Below, one piece after another: positions 41,252 to 50,258 of a DNA stretch of 64,000 nucleotides. The notes beneath the pieces are model-generated. The model worked only from the letters and a program-made list of their open reading frames with translations, did not search any database and was not told the DNA's origin. Made by a program: the position numbers and the translations under genes. Each line of letters begins with the position of its first letter. Within the stretch, counting starts at the first letter, position 1. Source of the DNA: Conexibacter woesei Iso977N (GTDB taxonomy: Bacteria > Actinomycetota > Thermoleophilia > Solirubrobacterales > Solirubrobacteraceae); assembly GCF_000424625.1 (NCBI RefSeq), contig NZ_AUKG01000006.1, positions 98,420 through 162,419 on the forward strand, in the 5' to 3' direction.

Positions 41252-43087
41252 ATGTGCGGAGTGACCGGCTGGGTGGACTTCGACACCGACCTGCGCCACG
41301 AGCGCGAGGTCATCGAGGCGATGACGCGGACGCTCGTCCCGCGCGGGCCCGACGCCGGTGAGACCTGGGTCTCGCAGCACGCGGCGCTCGGGCACCGGCG
41401 GCTGGCGATCATCGACCTCGCGGGCGGCGCGCAGCCGATGCTCGCCCACGACGACGAGGGCACCGTGATCGCCGCGCTGACGTACTCGGGCGAGGTGTAC
41501 AACTACCGCGAGCTGCGCACCGAGCTGGAGGCGCGCGGCCACGCGTTCCGGACGCGCTCGGACACCGAGGTCGTCCTGCGCGCGCACCTCGAGTGGGGCG
41601 CGGACGCGCCGCGGCGGCTGAACGGCATGTTCGCCTACGGCTACTGGGACGCGCAGGCCCAGGAGCTGACGCTGGTCCGCGACCGGCTCGGCGTCAAGCC
41701 GCTGTACTGGTCGCACGCCCCGGCGCGCGTCCTGTTCGGCTCCGAGCCCAAGGCGGTGCTCGCCAACCCGCGCTTCCCGGCCGAGCTGGACGCGTCCGGG
41801 ATCGCCGAGCTGTTCGCGCTCGCCACCGGGCCGACGCCCGGCCACGGCGTCTATCGAGGGCTGCAGCAAGTCCGGCCCGGGCACCGCGTCGTCTTCTCCC
41901 GCGCGGGTGCGCGGGAGGAGCAGTGGTGGTCGCTGACCAGCGCCGAGCACGGCGACGACGAGGAGGCCACGGTCGCCCACGTCCGGCGGCTGGTCGCCGA
42001 GGCGGTCGGCCGCCAGATGGAGAGCGACGTGCCGCTCGGGTTCCTGCTCAGCGGCGGCGTCGACTCCAGCGCGATCGTCGCGCTGGCCCGCGAAGCCAAC
42101 GGCGACGGCGGCGCGCCCGACACCTACTCGGTCGCGTTCCCGCCCGGCGAGGGTCCCGAGAGGCAGGGCGACTGGATCCGCAGCGAGGACGCGCCGTACA
42201 TCGACGCGGTCGTCCGCCACGTCGGCAGCGAGCACCGCGAGATCGTCGTGCCGGGCACCGAGCTGCTCGCGCACCGCGACGTCGGCCTCGACGCCCGCGA
42301 CCATCCCGGCTGGGGCGAGCCCGACACCTCGCTGTTCCTGCTCTTCCGCGGCGTGCGCGACGACGTCACGGTCGCGCTCAGCGGCGAGGTCGCCGACGAG
42401 GTCTTCGGCGGCTACGTGTTCTTCCACGACGACCAGACCGGTCCGGTCGAGAAGTTCCCGTGGTTGAACGGCGGCTCGTCGAGTCCCACATCGCTGCTGC
42501 GCGCCGACGTCGCGGCGGAGGTGAGGCCGCAGGACTACGCCCGCGACCGCCTCCAGGAGGCGCTCGACGAGGTCCCCGCGCTGCCCGGCGAGTCGGCGGC
42601 CGACGCGCGCGCCCGGACGCTCTCCTACCTCGCGTTCACGCGCTGGCTCCCGGCGGTCCTGGAGCGCAAGGACCGCATGAGCATGGCGACCGGCCTGGAG
42701 GCGCGCGTGCCGTTCGCCGACCACCACCTCGTCGAGTACGTGTGGAACGTGCCGTGGTCGCTGAAGACCATCAACAACGAGCCGAAGGGCCTGCTGCGCA
42801 AGGCGGTCGGCGACACGCTCCCCCACGCGGTCCTGCGGCGGCCGAAGAGCGGCTACCCCGCGACGACCGCGCCCGGCTACGCGGCGGAGCTGCGCCGTCG
42901 CGTGGAGGAGCTGACCACTCGCGATGCGCGCGTCTTCGAGCTGGTCGACCGCGACGCGGTCCTGCGCCACCTCAGGGACGGCACCCGGATCCCCGGCCCG
43001 CGCGCCGCGCCGCACCCGACCGGCGGCCTGGACTTCCTGCTCGCCTTCGACCGCTGGCTGGAGAACTACGAGGTGCGGATCCGATGA
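41252..43087 (+). CDS. asparagine synthase (glutamine-hydrolysing)-like amidotransferase
   Basis: This is a two-domain AsnB-type enzyme of 611 residues. The N-terminal Ntn glutaminase starts MCGVTGW, with Cys2 as nucleophile, and includes LVPRGPDAG, HRRLAIIDL and SGEVYNYRELR. The C-terminal synthetase has the PP-loop LSGGVDSSAIVALA for ATP and the AMP site around SGEVADEVFGGYVFF and RKDRMSMATGLEARVPF. It could make asparagine, but members in operons with oxygenases often amidate other carboxylates. AGGAG precedes the ATG. The downstream flavin reductase starts within its stop. Confidence 0.85.
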   Translation: MCGVTGWVDFDTDLRHEREVIEAMTRTLVPRGPDAGETWVSQHAALGHRRLAIIDLAGGAQPMLAHDDEGTVIAALTYSGEVYNYRELRTELEARGHAFRTRSDTEVVLRAHLEWGADAPRRLNGMFAYGYWDAQAQELTLVRDRLGVKPLYWSHAPARVLFGSEPKAVLANPRFPAELDASGIAELFALATGPTPGHGVYRGLQQVRPGHRVVFSRAGAREEQWWSLTSAEHGDDEEATVAHVRRLVAEAVGRQMESDVPLGFLLSGGVDSSAIVALAREANGDGGAPDTYSVAFPPGEGPERQGDWIRSEDAPYIDAVVRHVGSEHREIVVPGTELLAHRDVGLDARDHPGWGEPDTSLFLLFRGVRDDVTVALSGEVADEVFGGYVFFHDDQTGPVEKFPWLNGGSSSPTSLLRADVAAEVRPQDYARDRLQEALDEVPALPGESAADARARTLSYLAFTRWLPAVLERKDRMSMATGLEARVPFADHHLVEYVWNVPWSLKTINNEPKGLLRKAVGDTLPHAVLRRPKSGYPATTAPGYAAELRRRVEELTTRDARVFELVDRDAVLRHLRDGTRIPGPRAAPHPTGGLDFLLAFDRWLENYEVRIR

Positions 43088-43629
43088 CGATCGCCACCGA
43101 GCCGCGCCACTCCCGCACGCGCGTCCACGCGACGGTCTTCAAGGAGGCGGTCGGGCGGTTCGCGTCCGGCGTCACGGTCGTCGCGGTGCGCCGCGACGGC
43201 GAGACGATCGCCAAGACCGTCAGCGCGTTCAGCTCGCTGTCGCTGGACCCGCCGCTGATCGGCGTCGCGATCGGCGGCCACACGCCGCTGGCCGCGCTGC
43301 TGCGCGCGGGCGGGGCGTTCGGCGTCAGCGTCCTGGCCGACGACCAGGCCGCGGTGTCGGACTGGTTCGCGCGCCCGTCGCGCGGCGGCACCGCGCCCGC
43401 CGCGTTCGTGCACGACCAGCACCCGGAGGCGCCGGTCCTCGACCGCTGCCTCAGCCGGCTGTGCTGCCGCGTGGTCGACGTCGTCGGCACCGGCGACCAC
43501 GTCGTCGCCGTCGGCGAGGTCCAGGCGGTGCGCACCACCGCCGGCACGCCGCTGCTGCACCACGACGGCCGCTACCACGCGCTCGTTCCCCATCACATCA
43601 ACAAGCCGCAGGAGGTCCCGACCCCATGA
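43084..43629 (+). CDS. flavin reductase domain protein (HpaC-like)
   Basis: This 181-residue protein of the flavin reductase-like split-barrel family has FKEAVGRFASGVTVVAV, then AKTVSAFSSLSLDPPLIGVA and FGVSVLADDQAAVSDWFA, all standard for NAD(P)H:flavin reductases that serve two-component monooxygenases. It would supply FADH2 to the HpaB-type oxygenase encoded immediately downstream (ATGA overlap). The late His-rich segment ALVPHHINK is less usual. Confidence 0.87.
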   Translation: MTIATEPRHSRTRVHATVFKEAVGRFASGVTVVAVRRDGETIAKTVSAFSSLSLDPPLIGVAIGGHTPLAALLRAGGAFGVSVLADDQAAVSDWFARPSRGGTAPAAFVHDQHPEAPVLDRCLSRLCCRVVDVVGTGDHVVAVGEVQAVRTTAGTPLLHHDGRYHALVPHHINKPQEVPTP

Positions 43630-45101
43630 CCCTGATCGACGCCGCGCCCCCGCGCGGCCTGCTCGACGGCGCGCGCTACCGCGCCTCGCTGGACGACGGC
43701 CGCTCCGTCTGGCTCGACGGCGAGCGCGTCGACGTCGCCACGCACCCGGCGTTCGCGCCGACCGTCGACGAGCTCGCGCGCCAACTCGACCGCCAGCACG
43801 ACCCGGAGCTGCAGGACGTCCTGACCGTGCTCGATCCCGAGACCGGGCAGCGGATCGCGCGCGGCTACCACCCGCCGCGCGACCTCGACGAGCTGCGCGC
43901 GCTGCGCCGCGCGGCCGAGGCCTGGCTCACGGAGTCCTGGGGCCAGCACGGGCGCTCGCCGGTCTTCATGGCCTCGATCGCGACCGGCGTGCTGGACTTC
44001 GCGAACCGGCTGGACGCCAACGACCCCAGGCACGGCGCCAACGCCCGCGCCTGGCACCGGTACGTCTCCGAGAACGACCTCGTGCTGACGCACGCGCTCG
44101 GCGACCCGCAGATCGACCGGGCCGCGAGCGTCGCCGACAACCCCGACCACGCGCTGCGGATCGTCGGCCGCGACGCCGACGGCGGGCTGACGATCCGCGG
44201 CGCCAAGCAGCTGACGACGCTGGCGCCGTACGCGCACGAGGTGCTCGTCTACCTGTCGGCGTCGTTCGCCCAGCGCGAGGCGGAGGACTTCGTGTTGTGG
44301 GTGGCCTTGCCGATCAACACCCCTGGGTTGCACGTCCTGGCGCGCGAGCCGTTCGGGCTCGGCGGCCACGGCCACGCGCACCCGCTCGGCGCGCGCTTCG
44401 ACGAGCAGGACGCGATGCTGTTCTTCGACGACGTCCACGTGCCCGCCGACCGCGTGCTGTTACTGCGCGACGGGCGCCTGGCGCTGGAGGGCCTGGGCCG
44501 GATCAACGCCTGGTCCCAATATGTGGGCCAAGTCCGCTACCGCGAGCGGCTGCGCACGCTGCTCGGCGTCGCGACGCTGATCGCCGACGCGATCGGCGTG
44601 TCCGACTTCCGCAACATCCAGGAGGACCTGGGCGAGCTGACGTCCTACGTCGAGGTGCTGGGCCATCTCCTGGATGCCGGCGAGGCGACGGCGCGGGTGA
44701 CCGACTCCGGGCACGTGGCGCCGGGGCCGACGCCGGCGGGCGCGATCTGGTCGGCGGAGGTCGCGAGGCGGTCGCTCGACATCGTGCGGTCGATCGGGCA
44801 GTCCGGCGTGCTGATGCAGCCGACGGAGCGCGACCTGACGCAGCCGGAGCTGCGGCCGCTGCTGGAGCGCTACATGCACGGGCGCGACATCGGCGTGGAC
44901 GAGAAGTCGCGGCTGTTCCGGCTGGCGTGGGACCTGACGGCCGACTCGTTCGGGCAGCGGCAGGACCTGTACGAGGTGGTCCATCGCGGCGACGTCGCGC
45001 GCAACCGCATCAACCTGTTCCGGAGGCACGACCAGAGCGACGTGCAGGCGCGGCTGAGGGCGCTGATCGCCGAGCCGCTCGGGGCGGAGGTGTCGGCATG
45101 A
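43626..45101 (+). CDS. 4-hydroxyphenylacetate 3-monooxygenase (HpaB) family oxygenase
   Basis: This 491-residue, acyl-CoA-dehydrogenase-fold, FADH2-dependent monooxygenase is of the HpaB type. Features include the substrate/flavin helix with HGRSPVFMASIATGVLDFAN, LTHALGDPQIDRA and FDDVHVPADRVLLLRDG, and a C-terminal helical bundle. Relatives hydroxylate phenols, or oxidise nitrogen or sulfur centres in biosynthesis. With its own flavin reductase upstream and AsnB-like and methyltransferase neighbours, it probably acts on a specialised substrate rather than 4-hydroxyphenylacetate. Confidence 0.85.
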   Translation: MTLIDAAPPRGLLDGARYRASLDDGRSVWLDGERVDVATHPAFAPTVDELARQLDRQHDPELQDVLTVLDPETGQRIARGYHPPRDLDELRALRRAAEAWLTESWGQHGRSPVFMASIATGVLDFANRLDANDPRHGANARAWHRYVSENDLVLTHALGDPQIDRAASVADNPDHALRIVGRDADGGLTIRGAKQLTTLAPYAHEVLVYLSASFAQREAEDFVLWVALPINTPGLHVLAREPFGLGGHGHAHPLGARFDEQDAMLFFDDVHVPADRVLLLRDGRLALEGLGRINAWSQYVGQVRYRERLRTLLGVATLIADAIGVSDFRNIQEDLGELTSYVEVLGHLLDAGEATARVTDSGHVAPGPTPAGAIWSAEVARRSLDIVRSIGQSGVLMQPTERDLTQPELRPLLERYMHGRDIGVDEKSRLFRLAWDLTADSFGQRQDLYEVVHRGDVARNRINLFRRHDQSDVQARLRALIAEPLGAEVSA

Positions 45102-45943
45102 GCATCCTCGACCGCGCGCGCGACCTCACGGGCTACGACGAGATCGCGCGGCTGCGCCAGGCGCAGGACACCGACTGGGTCCTCGCGCTGGCGGCCGACC
45201 AGGCGCCGCGCTCCGTGCTCGACCTCGGCTGCGGGACCGGCACGCTGCTGGCCCGCGCGCTGGAGCGCTGGCCGGATGTTGAACGAGTGGTCGGGATCGA
45301 CGGCCACGCGGCGCGGGTCGACGAGGCGGGCGCGCGGCTGAGCGGCGACCCGCGCGTGGAGATCCGGCGGGGCGACCTGCTGTCGCTCCCGGCGCTGGGG
45401 GAGCAACACGATGTGGTTGCCCTGACCTCGGTCCTGCACTGGCTCTACCCGGACGAGGCGTTGTTGTATGACTGGGTCGCGCGCCACCTGGCGCCGGGCG
45501 GGTCGTTCCTGCTGACCACGCACCATCCGCACCCGGAAGAGGACGCCGGCGGGCGCGGCGCGGAGGACGTCGTCGTCGCCGAGGCGCTGGCCGCGCTGGG
45601 CGCCGAGGAGCCGGCGGGCGCGGTGCCGATCAGCGAGCGCACGCGGACGCCGGAGGCGATCGCCGCCGCGCTGGACGCGTTCTTCGAGGTCGACGCGATC
45701 GAGGAGCGCTACGCCTCGCAGCAGACCGCGAGCGCCGAGCAGCACGCGGCGTTCCACGCGTCCACGTTCGGGACCTACTTCAGCCGGCTGGTCCCGGCCG
45801 CCGACGAGGCGCGGTTCTTCGACGAGGTCGGCCGCGCCGCCTGGCGGCGCCAGCAGGAGCGCGGCGAGATCTACCCCATCACCGTGCGGCTGTGGCGGGC
45901 GCGGCCCCGCGCACGGCCTCGAGGCAGCGCAGCTCCGCGATGA
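45098..45943 (+). CDS. class I SAM-dependent methyltransferase
   Basis: This 281-residue methyltransferase has motif I VLDLGCGTGTLLARAL (about 40-55) and the acidic motif II region VVGIDGHAARVDEAGARL; ALTSVLHWLYPDEALLYDW corresponds to motif IV and the following helix. The target is not deducible: O-, N- or C-methylation are all possible. It is the fifth and last gene of the operon and starts within the HpaB stop. Its 3' end overlaps the convergent LLM gene by 65 bp, an unusually long tail-to-tail overlap. Confidence 0.82.
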   Translation: MSILDRARDLTGYDEIARLRQAQDTDWVLALAADQAPRSVLDLGCGTGTLLARALERWPDVERVVGIDGHAARVDEAGARLSGDPRVEIRRGDLLSLPALGEQHDVVALTSVLHWLYPDEALLYDWVARHLAPGGSFLLTTHHPHPEEDAGGRGAEDVVVAEALAALGAEEPAGAVPISERTRTPEAIAAALDAFFEVDAIEERYASQQTASAEQHAAFHASTFGTYFSRLVPAADEARFFDEVGRAAWRRQQERGEIYPITVRLWRARPRARPRGSAAPR

Positions 45944-46949
45944 GCGCGCGGCGCAGCTCGCGGTCCCGCTCGTCTTCCGCCGGGGCCGCGAGCTGCAGCA
46001 CGTCCACGCCGGCCTCGCGCAAGGCGTACAACTCGCGCGCGACGGTGTCGGGCGCGCCGATCGTCGCGCGCTGAAGGCCCGCGCTGACCTGCTCGGCGGC
46101 GGTCGGCCGTGGCGCGCCGGGCGGCGCGACGCGGGCGATCCACTGGGGGTCGCCGACGAGCCCGTCGAGGCCGCGAGCATCTTCTACAAGTCGCTCCGCG
46201 GCCGCGTGCGCCGCGTCGTCGCTCTCGCCCAGCAGCAGCCGCGCGTGCATCCAGATCCGCAGCGTGCGGCCGTGCACGGCCGCCTCGCCGCGCACCCGTG
46301 CGACCGTCGCGCGGATGCCGTCCGGCGTGTCCGGGACCAACCCGTACACGTCGGCGTAGCGCGCGGCGAGCGCGATCCCGGCGTCGGAGGAGCCGGCGAA
46401 CGAGAGCTCGGGCCGCGACGGCGGCAGGCCCGACCACGCGTCGCGCACCGGCCAGTGCGGGCCGCCGGCGTCGAACGGCTCGCGCGCGTGCAGCGTGCGC
46501 GTGAAGAGGTCCAGGAACTCGGCGGCGCGCTCGTAGCGCTCGGGCTTGCCGAGCGTGTCGCCGTCGCGGCGGACGTCGTCGTCGGACGAGCCGAGGATCA
46601 GGTGCACGCCCGCGCGCCCGCCGGAGAGGCGGTCGAGCGTCTGCAGCGCGCGGGCGGCGACGGTCGGCGCGGTCGTCCCGATCCGGTGGGCGAGCGCGAC
46701 GCGCAGCGTCGTCGTCGACGCCAGCGCCCAGGACGCGACCAGCCACGCGTCCGGCCACGCGCTGGCGGAGACGACCAGCGCGCTCTCGATCCCGTCGGCC
46801 TCCTCGGCGCGGGCCGAACGCGCGATGTGCTCCGGGTCGGCGTCGCGGCCGCAGGTGTCGGCCGCGAAGCGCAGCGCGCGGCGCTCCTGTGGCGTCGCGC
46901 CCGGATGCGGCGCGGCGCGGATGCCGCCGCGCAGCTCCAGCTCGCTCAC
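45879..46949 (-). CDS. LLM class flavin-dependent oxidoreductase, transporter-linked
   Basis: This 356-residue luciferase-like monooxygenase has a family core TTLRVALAHRIGTTAPTVAA, LSGGRAGVHLILGSSDDDVR, and a SFAGSSDAGIALAARYADVY block that contacts flavin. Relatives act on alkanesulfonates, amines, aromatic thioethers and EDTA. It is translated from a GTG that overlaps the stop of the double ATPase gene, so its substrate is probably what the transporter imports. The N-terminal LRGGIRAAPHPGATPQERRA is shorter than typical. Confidence 0.8.
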   Translation of the reverse strand: MSELELRGGIRAAPHPGATPQERRALRFAADTCGRDADPEHIARSARAEEADGIESALVVSASAWPDAWLVASWALASTTTLRVALAHRIGTTAPTVAARALQTLDRLSGGRAGVHLILGSSDDDVRRDGDTLGKPERYERAAEFLDLFTRTLHAREPFDAGGPHWPVRDAWSGLPPSRPELSFAGSSDAGIALAARYADVYGLVPDTPDGIRATVARVRGEAAVHGRTLRIWMHARLLLGESDDAAHAAAERLVEDARGLDGLVGDPQWIARVAPPGAPRPTAAEQVSAGLQRATIGAPDTVARELYALREAGVDVLQLAAPAEDERDRELRRALIAELRCLEAVRGAAPATAAR

Positions 46950-48523
46950 GCGGCGACCGCCACCTGCGGCGTCGCCGCCAGCAGCGCGCGCGTGTACGGC
47001 TGCTCGGGCGCGGCGAACACGTCCTCGACGTCGCCGGCCTCGACGACCACGCCGTCCTTCAGGACGACGACGCGGTCGCAGACCTCCCGCACGACCGCGA
47101 GGTCGTGGGAGATCAGCAGGATCGCCAGCCCGCGCTCGGCCTGCAGCCGCGCGAGCAGCGCCAGGATCTGCGCCTGCGTGCGGACGTCGAGCGCCGAGAC
47201 CGGCTCGTCGCAGACCAGCGCCGCCGGCTCCGGCACCAGCGCACGGGCGATCGCGACGCGCTGGCGCTGCCCGCCGGAGAGCTGCGCCGGGCGGCGGTCG
47301 AGCAGCTCGGCGCCGAGCCCGACCTCGGCCAGCAACGCCCCCAGCACCTCGTCGCGGCGCCGGTCGCTCAGCCGCCGCGCGCGCAGCGCCTCGGCCAGCG
47401 ACGCGCGGACCGACAGGCGCGGATCGAGCGCGCTCAACGGATCCTGCGGGACGTGCTGGATCGCGCCGCGCAGCGCGCGGCGCCGCTTCTCCGGCAGCGC
47501 GCTCCACGGCTCGCCCCGCAACAGGACATCGCCCTGGTCGGGCGCCAGCAGCCCGAGCACGATCCGCGCGACCGTGCTCTTGCCCGACCCCGACTCGCCG
47601 ACGACCCCCAGCGTCTCCCCCGCCCGCAGCTCCAGCGACACGCCGTCGACCGCGCGTCGCTCCCTGTAGGCCTTGCTCACGTCGCGGACGCGCAGCAACG
47701 GCGAGTGCTCGGTCTCCGGTACGACTTCCCGTGTATCCCCTCGTCGCCCGCGTGGGATCGCGTCGAGGAGGGCGCGGGTGACTGGGTGCTCGGGTGCGGT
47801 GATGAGGTCGTCGGTCGGGCGTTCCTCGACGACGACGCCGCGGTCCATGACGGCGATGCGGTCGGCGATCTGCGCGACGACGGCGAGGTCGTGGCTGATC
47901 AGCAGCAGGCCGCGGCCGCCGGCCTTGAGGTCGCCGAGGAGCTCGAGCACCTGGCGCTGGACGGTGACGTCGAGCGCGGTCGTCGGCTCGTCGGCGATCA
48001 GCAGCGGTGGGTCGGCGGCCAGCGCGGAGGCGATCAGGACGCGCTGGCGCAGCCCGCCGCTGAGCGCGTGCGGGTGCTGGCGCAGGCGTTGCTCCGGGTC
48101 CGGGATCCCGACCGCGCTCAACAGCTCCAGGACCCGCGCGCGCCGTGCCGCCCTCCCGCGCGGCCCGCCGTGCAGGCGCAGCGGCTCGGCGACCTCGGCC
48201 TCGACCGTGCGCAGCGGGTCGAGCGCGGTCAGCGCATCTTGTAGGACAAGTCCCACGGCGCGGCCGCGCAGCGCGCGCCAGCCGCGGTCGTCGAGCGCGC
48301 GGGCGTCGCGGCCGCCGATCTGCAGGCGCTGCGCCGACACGCGCGCGGTCGGCCCGGCCAGGCCGAGCAGCGCCCGCGCGGTCGCGCTCTTGCCCGAGCC
48401 GGACGCGCCGACCAACGCCAAGCACTCGCCGGGAGCGACCTGGAGGTCGACGCCGTGGACGACCTCGCTCGCCCCGAAGGCGACATGGAGGCCTTGGACA
48501 TCCAACAGCACGTTGTCGCTCAT
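46946..48523 (-). CDS. fused double ABC ATPase (OppD-OppF / GsiA-like)
   Basis: This 525-residue protein has two complete ATPase domains. The first (about 6-265) has Walker A GASGSGKSATARALLG, signature LSGGLRQRVLIASAL and Walker B LLIADEPTTALDV. The second (about 275-520) has GESGSGKSTVARIVLG, LSGGQRQRVAIARAL and LVCDEPVSALDV. Fused ATPases of this type (GsiA/YejF-like) drive peptide, glutathione or microcin C-type importers. It is coupled by 4-nt overlaps to the permease upstream and the LLM gene downstream. Confidence 0.87.
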   Translation of the reverse strand: MSDNVLLDVQGLHVAFGASEVVHGVDLQVAPGECLALVGASGSGKSATARALLGLAGPTARVSAQRLQIGGRDARALDDRGWRALRGRAVGLVLQDALTALDPLRTVEAEVAEPLRLHGGPRGRAARRARVLELLSAVGIPDPEQRLRQHPHALSGGLRQRVLIASALAADPPLLIADEPTTALDVTVQRQVLELLGDLKAGGRGLLLISHDLAVVAQIADRIAVMDRGVVVEERPTDDLITAPEHPVTRALLDAIPRGRRGDTREVVPETEHSPLLRVRDVSKAYRERRAVDGVSLELRAGETLGVVGESGSGKSTVARIVLGLLAPDQGDVLLRGEPWSALPEKRRRALRGAIQHVPQDPLSALDPRLSVRASLAEALRARRLSDRRRDEVLGALLAEVGLGAELLDRRPAQLSGGQRQRVAIARALVPEPAALVCDEPVSALDVRTQAQILALLARLQAERGLAILLISHDLAVVREVCDRVVVLKDGVVVEAGDVEDVFAAPEQPYTRALLAATPQVAVAA

Positions 48524-49311
48524 GGCTCCGCCCGCCGCAGCGCGCGGCCGAGCACGCCGGCCGACACCACCACCGTGACGATCGCCAGCCCCGGGAACGC
48601 GACCACCCAGGGCGCGTCGCGCAGGAAGCGCTGGCCGTCGACGAGCATCGAGCCCCACTCCGGCGACGGCGGCCCGGGCCCGAAGCCGAGGTAGCTGAGC
48701 CCCGCGCCGGCCAGCACCGCGGTGCCCGCGGTGATCGCCGCCAGCGCCAGGACCGGCCCGAGCGAGTTGGGCAGCACGTGGCGCGCGGCGATCCAGGCCG
48801 GGCGGCGGCCGAGCGTCCGCGCCGCGTCCACGTACTCCGTGCGCCGCACGACCAGCACCTGCGAGCGCACCAGCCGCGCGAAGCTCGGGATGTTCGCGAG
48901 CCCGACCGCGACCGCGACGTTCGTCGCGCCGGTCCCGAGCGCGACGATCGCGACGAGCGCCAGCAGCAGCTCCGGGATCGCGGCGATGACGTCGATCCCG
49001 CGCATCAACGCACCGTCGGCGACGCGGTGGCCGAAGCCCGCCAGCACGCCGATCAGCGCGCCCGCGCCGAGCGCGATCGCCGTCGCGCCGAGGCCGATCA
49101 GCAGCGACGTCCGCGCGCCGTGCACGACGCGCGAGAGCACGTCGCGCCCGAGCCGGTCCGTCCCGAACGGGTGCGCGCCGTCGGGCGCGGCGAACGCGCT
49201 CCCGAGGTGGACGCCGTTGGGGTCCGGCAGGCCGAAGACGCCGGGGATCAGCGCGATCACCGCAAGCACACCAACAACGCATAGTGCGATAACAACCGCC
49301 GGACGCCTCAT
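48520..49311 (-). CDS. ABC transporter permease (OppC/DppC-like)
   Basis: This 263-residue membrane subunit has a single N-terminal helix (VVIALCVVGVLAVIALIPGV), the loop HPFGTDRLGRDVLSRVVHGA that marks DppC-type proteins, and an EAA motif region VDAARTLGRRPAWIA. About six helices are present. It works with the OppB-like permease encoded just upstream (ATGA overlap). Confidence 0.85.
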   Translation of the reverse strand: MRRPAVVIALCVVGVLAVIALIPGVFGLPDPNGVHLGSAFAAPDGAHPFGTDRLGRDVLSRVVHGARTSLLIGLGATAIALGAGALIGVLAGFGHRVADGALMRGIDVIAAIPELLLALVAIVALGTGATNVAVAVGLANIPSFARLVRSQVLVVRRTEYVDAARTLGRRPAWIAARHVLPNSLGPVLALAAITAGTAVLAGAGLSYLGFGPGPPSPEWGSMLVDGQRFLRDAPWVVAFPGLAIVTVVVSAGVLGRALRRAEP

Positions 49312-50258
49312 GCGCGCGCGTGCGTCCGCTGGCGCGGGTCGATCGCCAGGACCAGCAGGTCCACCAACAACGACACGACCGTGAACGCCGCGGCGACCAG
49401 CAGCACGACCGCGGCGACGACCGGCACATCGCGCGAGGTCACCGCGGCCAGCAGCACGCGCCCGACGCCGGGCCGCGCGAACACGGTCTCGATCAGCACC
49501 GCGCCGCCGAACAGCGCGCCGACCATCCACCCCACCAACGTGGTCGCGCTGACCAGCGCGTGGCGCAGCGCGTGGCGCGTGACCAGCGCGGCCGGGCCGA
49601 GCCCGCGCGCGCGGGCGGTCACCGCGAACGGCTGCGCGAGCGCCTCGTCCAGGCCCTGGCGCAGGACCTGCGAGAGCATCCCGGTCAGCGGCACCGCCAG
49701 CACCGCAGCGGGCAGGATCAGCCCGGACAGCCCGGTCGCGCCCGCGCCCGGGAAGAGCTTCCACCTGAACGACAGGTAGCTCAGCGCGAGCAGGCCGAGC
49801 CAGAACGCGGGCGTCGAGGCGGCGAGCAGCTCGAAGCCGGAGGCCGCGCTGCGCACGGTCCGGCCCCGCCCCGCGGTGAGGACCGCGAGCAGCAGCGACG
49901 CGACCACCGCCAGCAGCACCGCGCCCGCGTCGAGCGCGACGGTCGGCCCGATCTGCCCGCGCAGCGCCTGGCCGACCGGCTCGTCGAGCTGGTAGGAGCG
50001 CCCGAGGTTGCCCTGGAGCACCTGCCCGAGCCAGTCGAAGTACTGCACCAACAACGGCCTGTCGAACCCGTAGTCGTGCACGATCTGCGCGCGCACGGCC
50101 GGCTGCAGGGTCGTCCCGGACCCGGTCACCGCCGCGACCGGGTCCCCCTGGACGACATGCAGGAGCAGGAAGGCGAGCGTCGCCGCGCCCCACATCACGC
50201 CGATCCCGGCGACGATGCGGAGCGCGACGTACCGCGCGGTCTCGGCCCGCCCGCTCAC
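49308..50258 (-). CDS. ABC transporter permease (OppB/DppB-like)
   Basis: This 316-residue membrane subunit has an N-terminal helix ALRIVAGIGVMWGAATLAFL and the extracellular-loop pattern DYGFDRPLLVQYFDWLGQVL before LGRSYQLDEPV, as in DppB. The EAA loop is near VTARARGLGPAAL. It starts at GTG 50258 inside the stop of the binding-protein gene. It forms the translocation path with the OppC-like protein. Confidence 0.85.
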   Translation of the reverse strand: MSGRAETARYVALRIVAGIGVMWGAATLAFLLLHVVQGDPVAAVTGSGTTLQPAVRAQIVHDYGFDRPLLVQYFDWLGQVLQGNLGRSYQLDEPVGQALRGQIGPTVALDAGAVLLAVVASLLLAVLTAGRGRTVRSAASGFELLAASTPAFWLGLLALSYLSFRWKLFPGAGATGLSGLILPAAVLAVPLTGMLSQVLRQGLDEALAQPFAVTARARGLGPAALVTRHALRHALVSATTLVGWMVGALFGGAVLIETVFARPGVGRVLLAAVTSRDVPVVAAVVLLVAAAFTVVSLLVDLLVLAIDPRQRTHARA

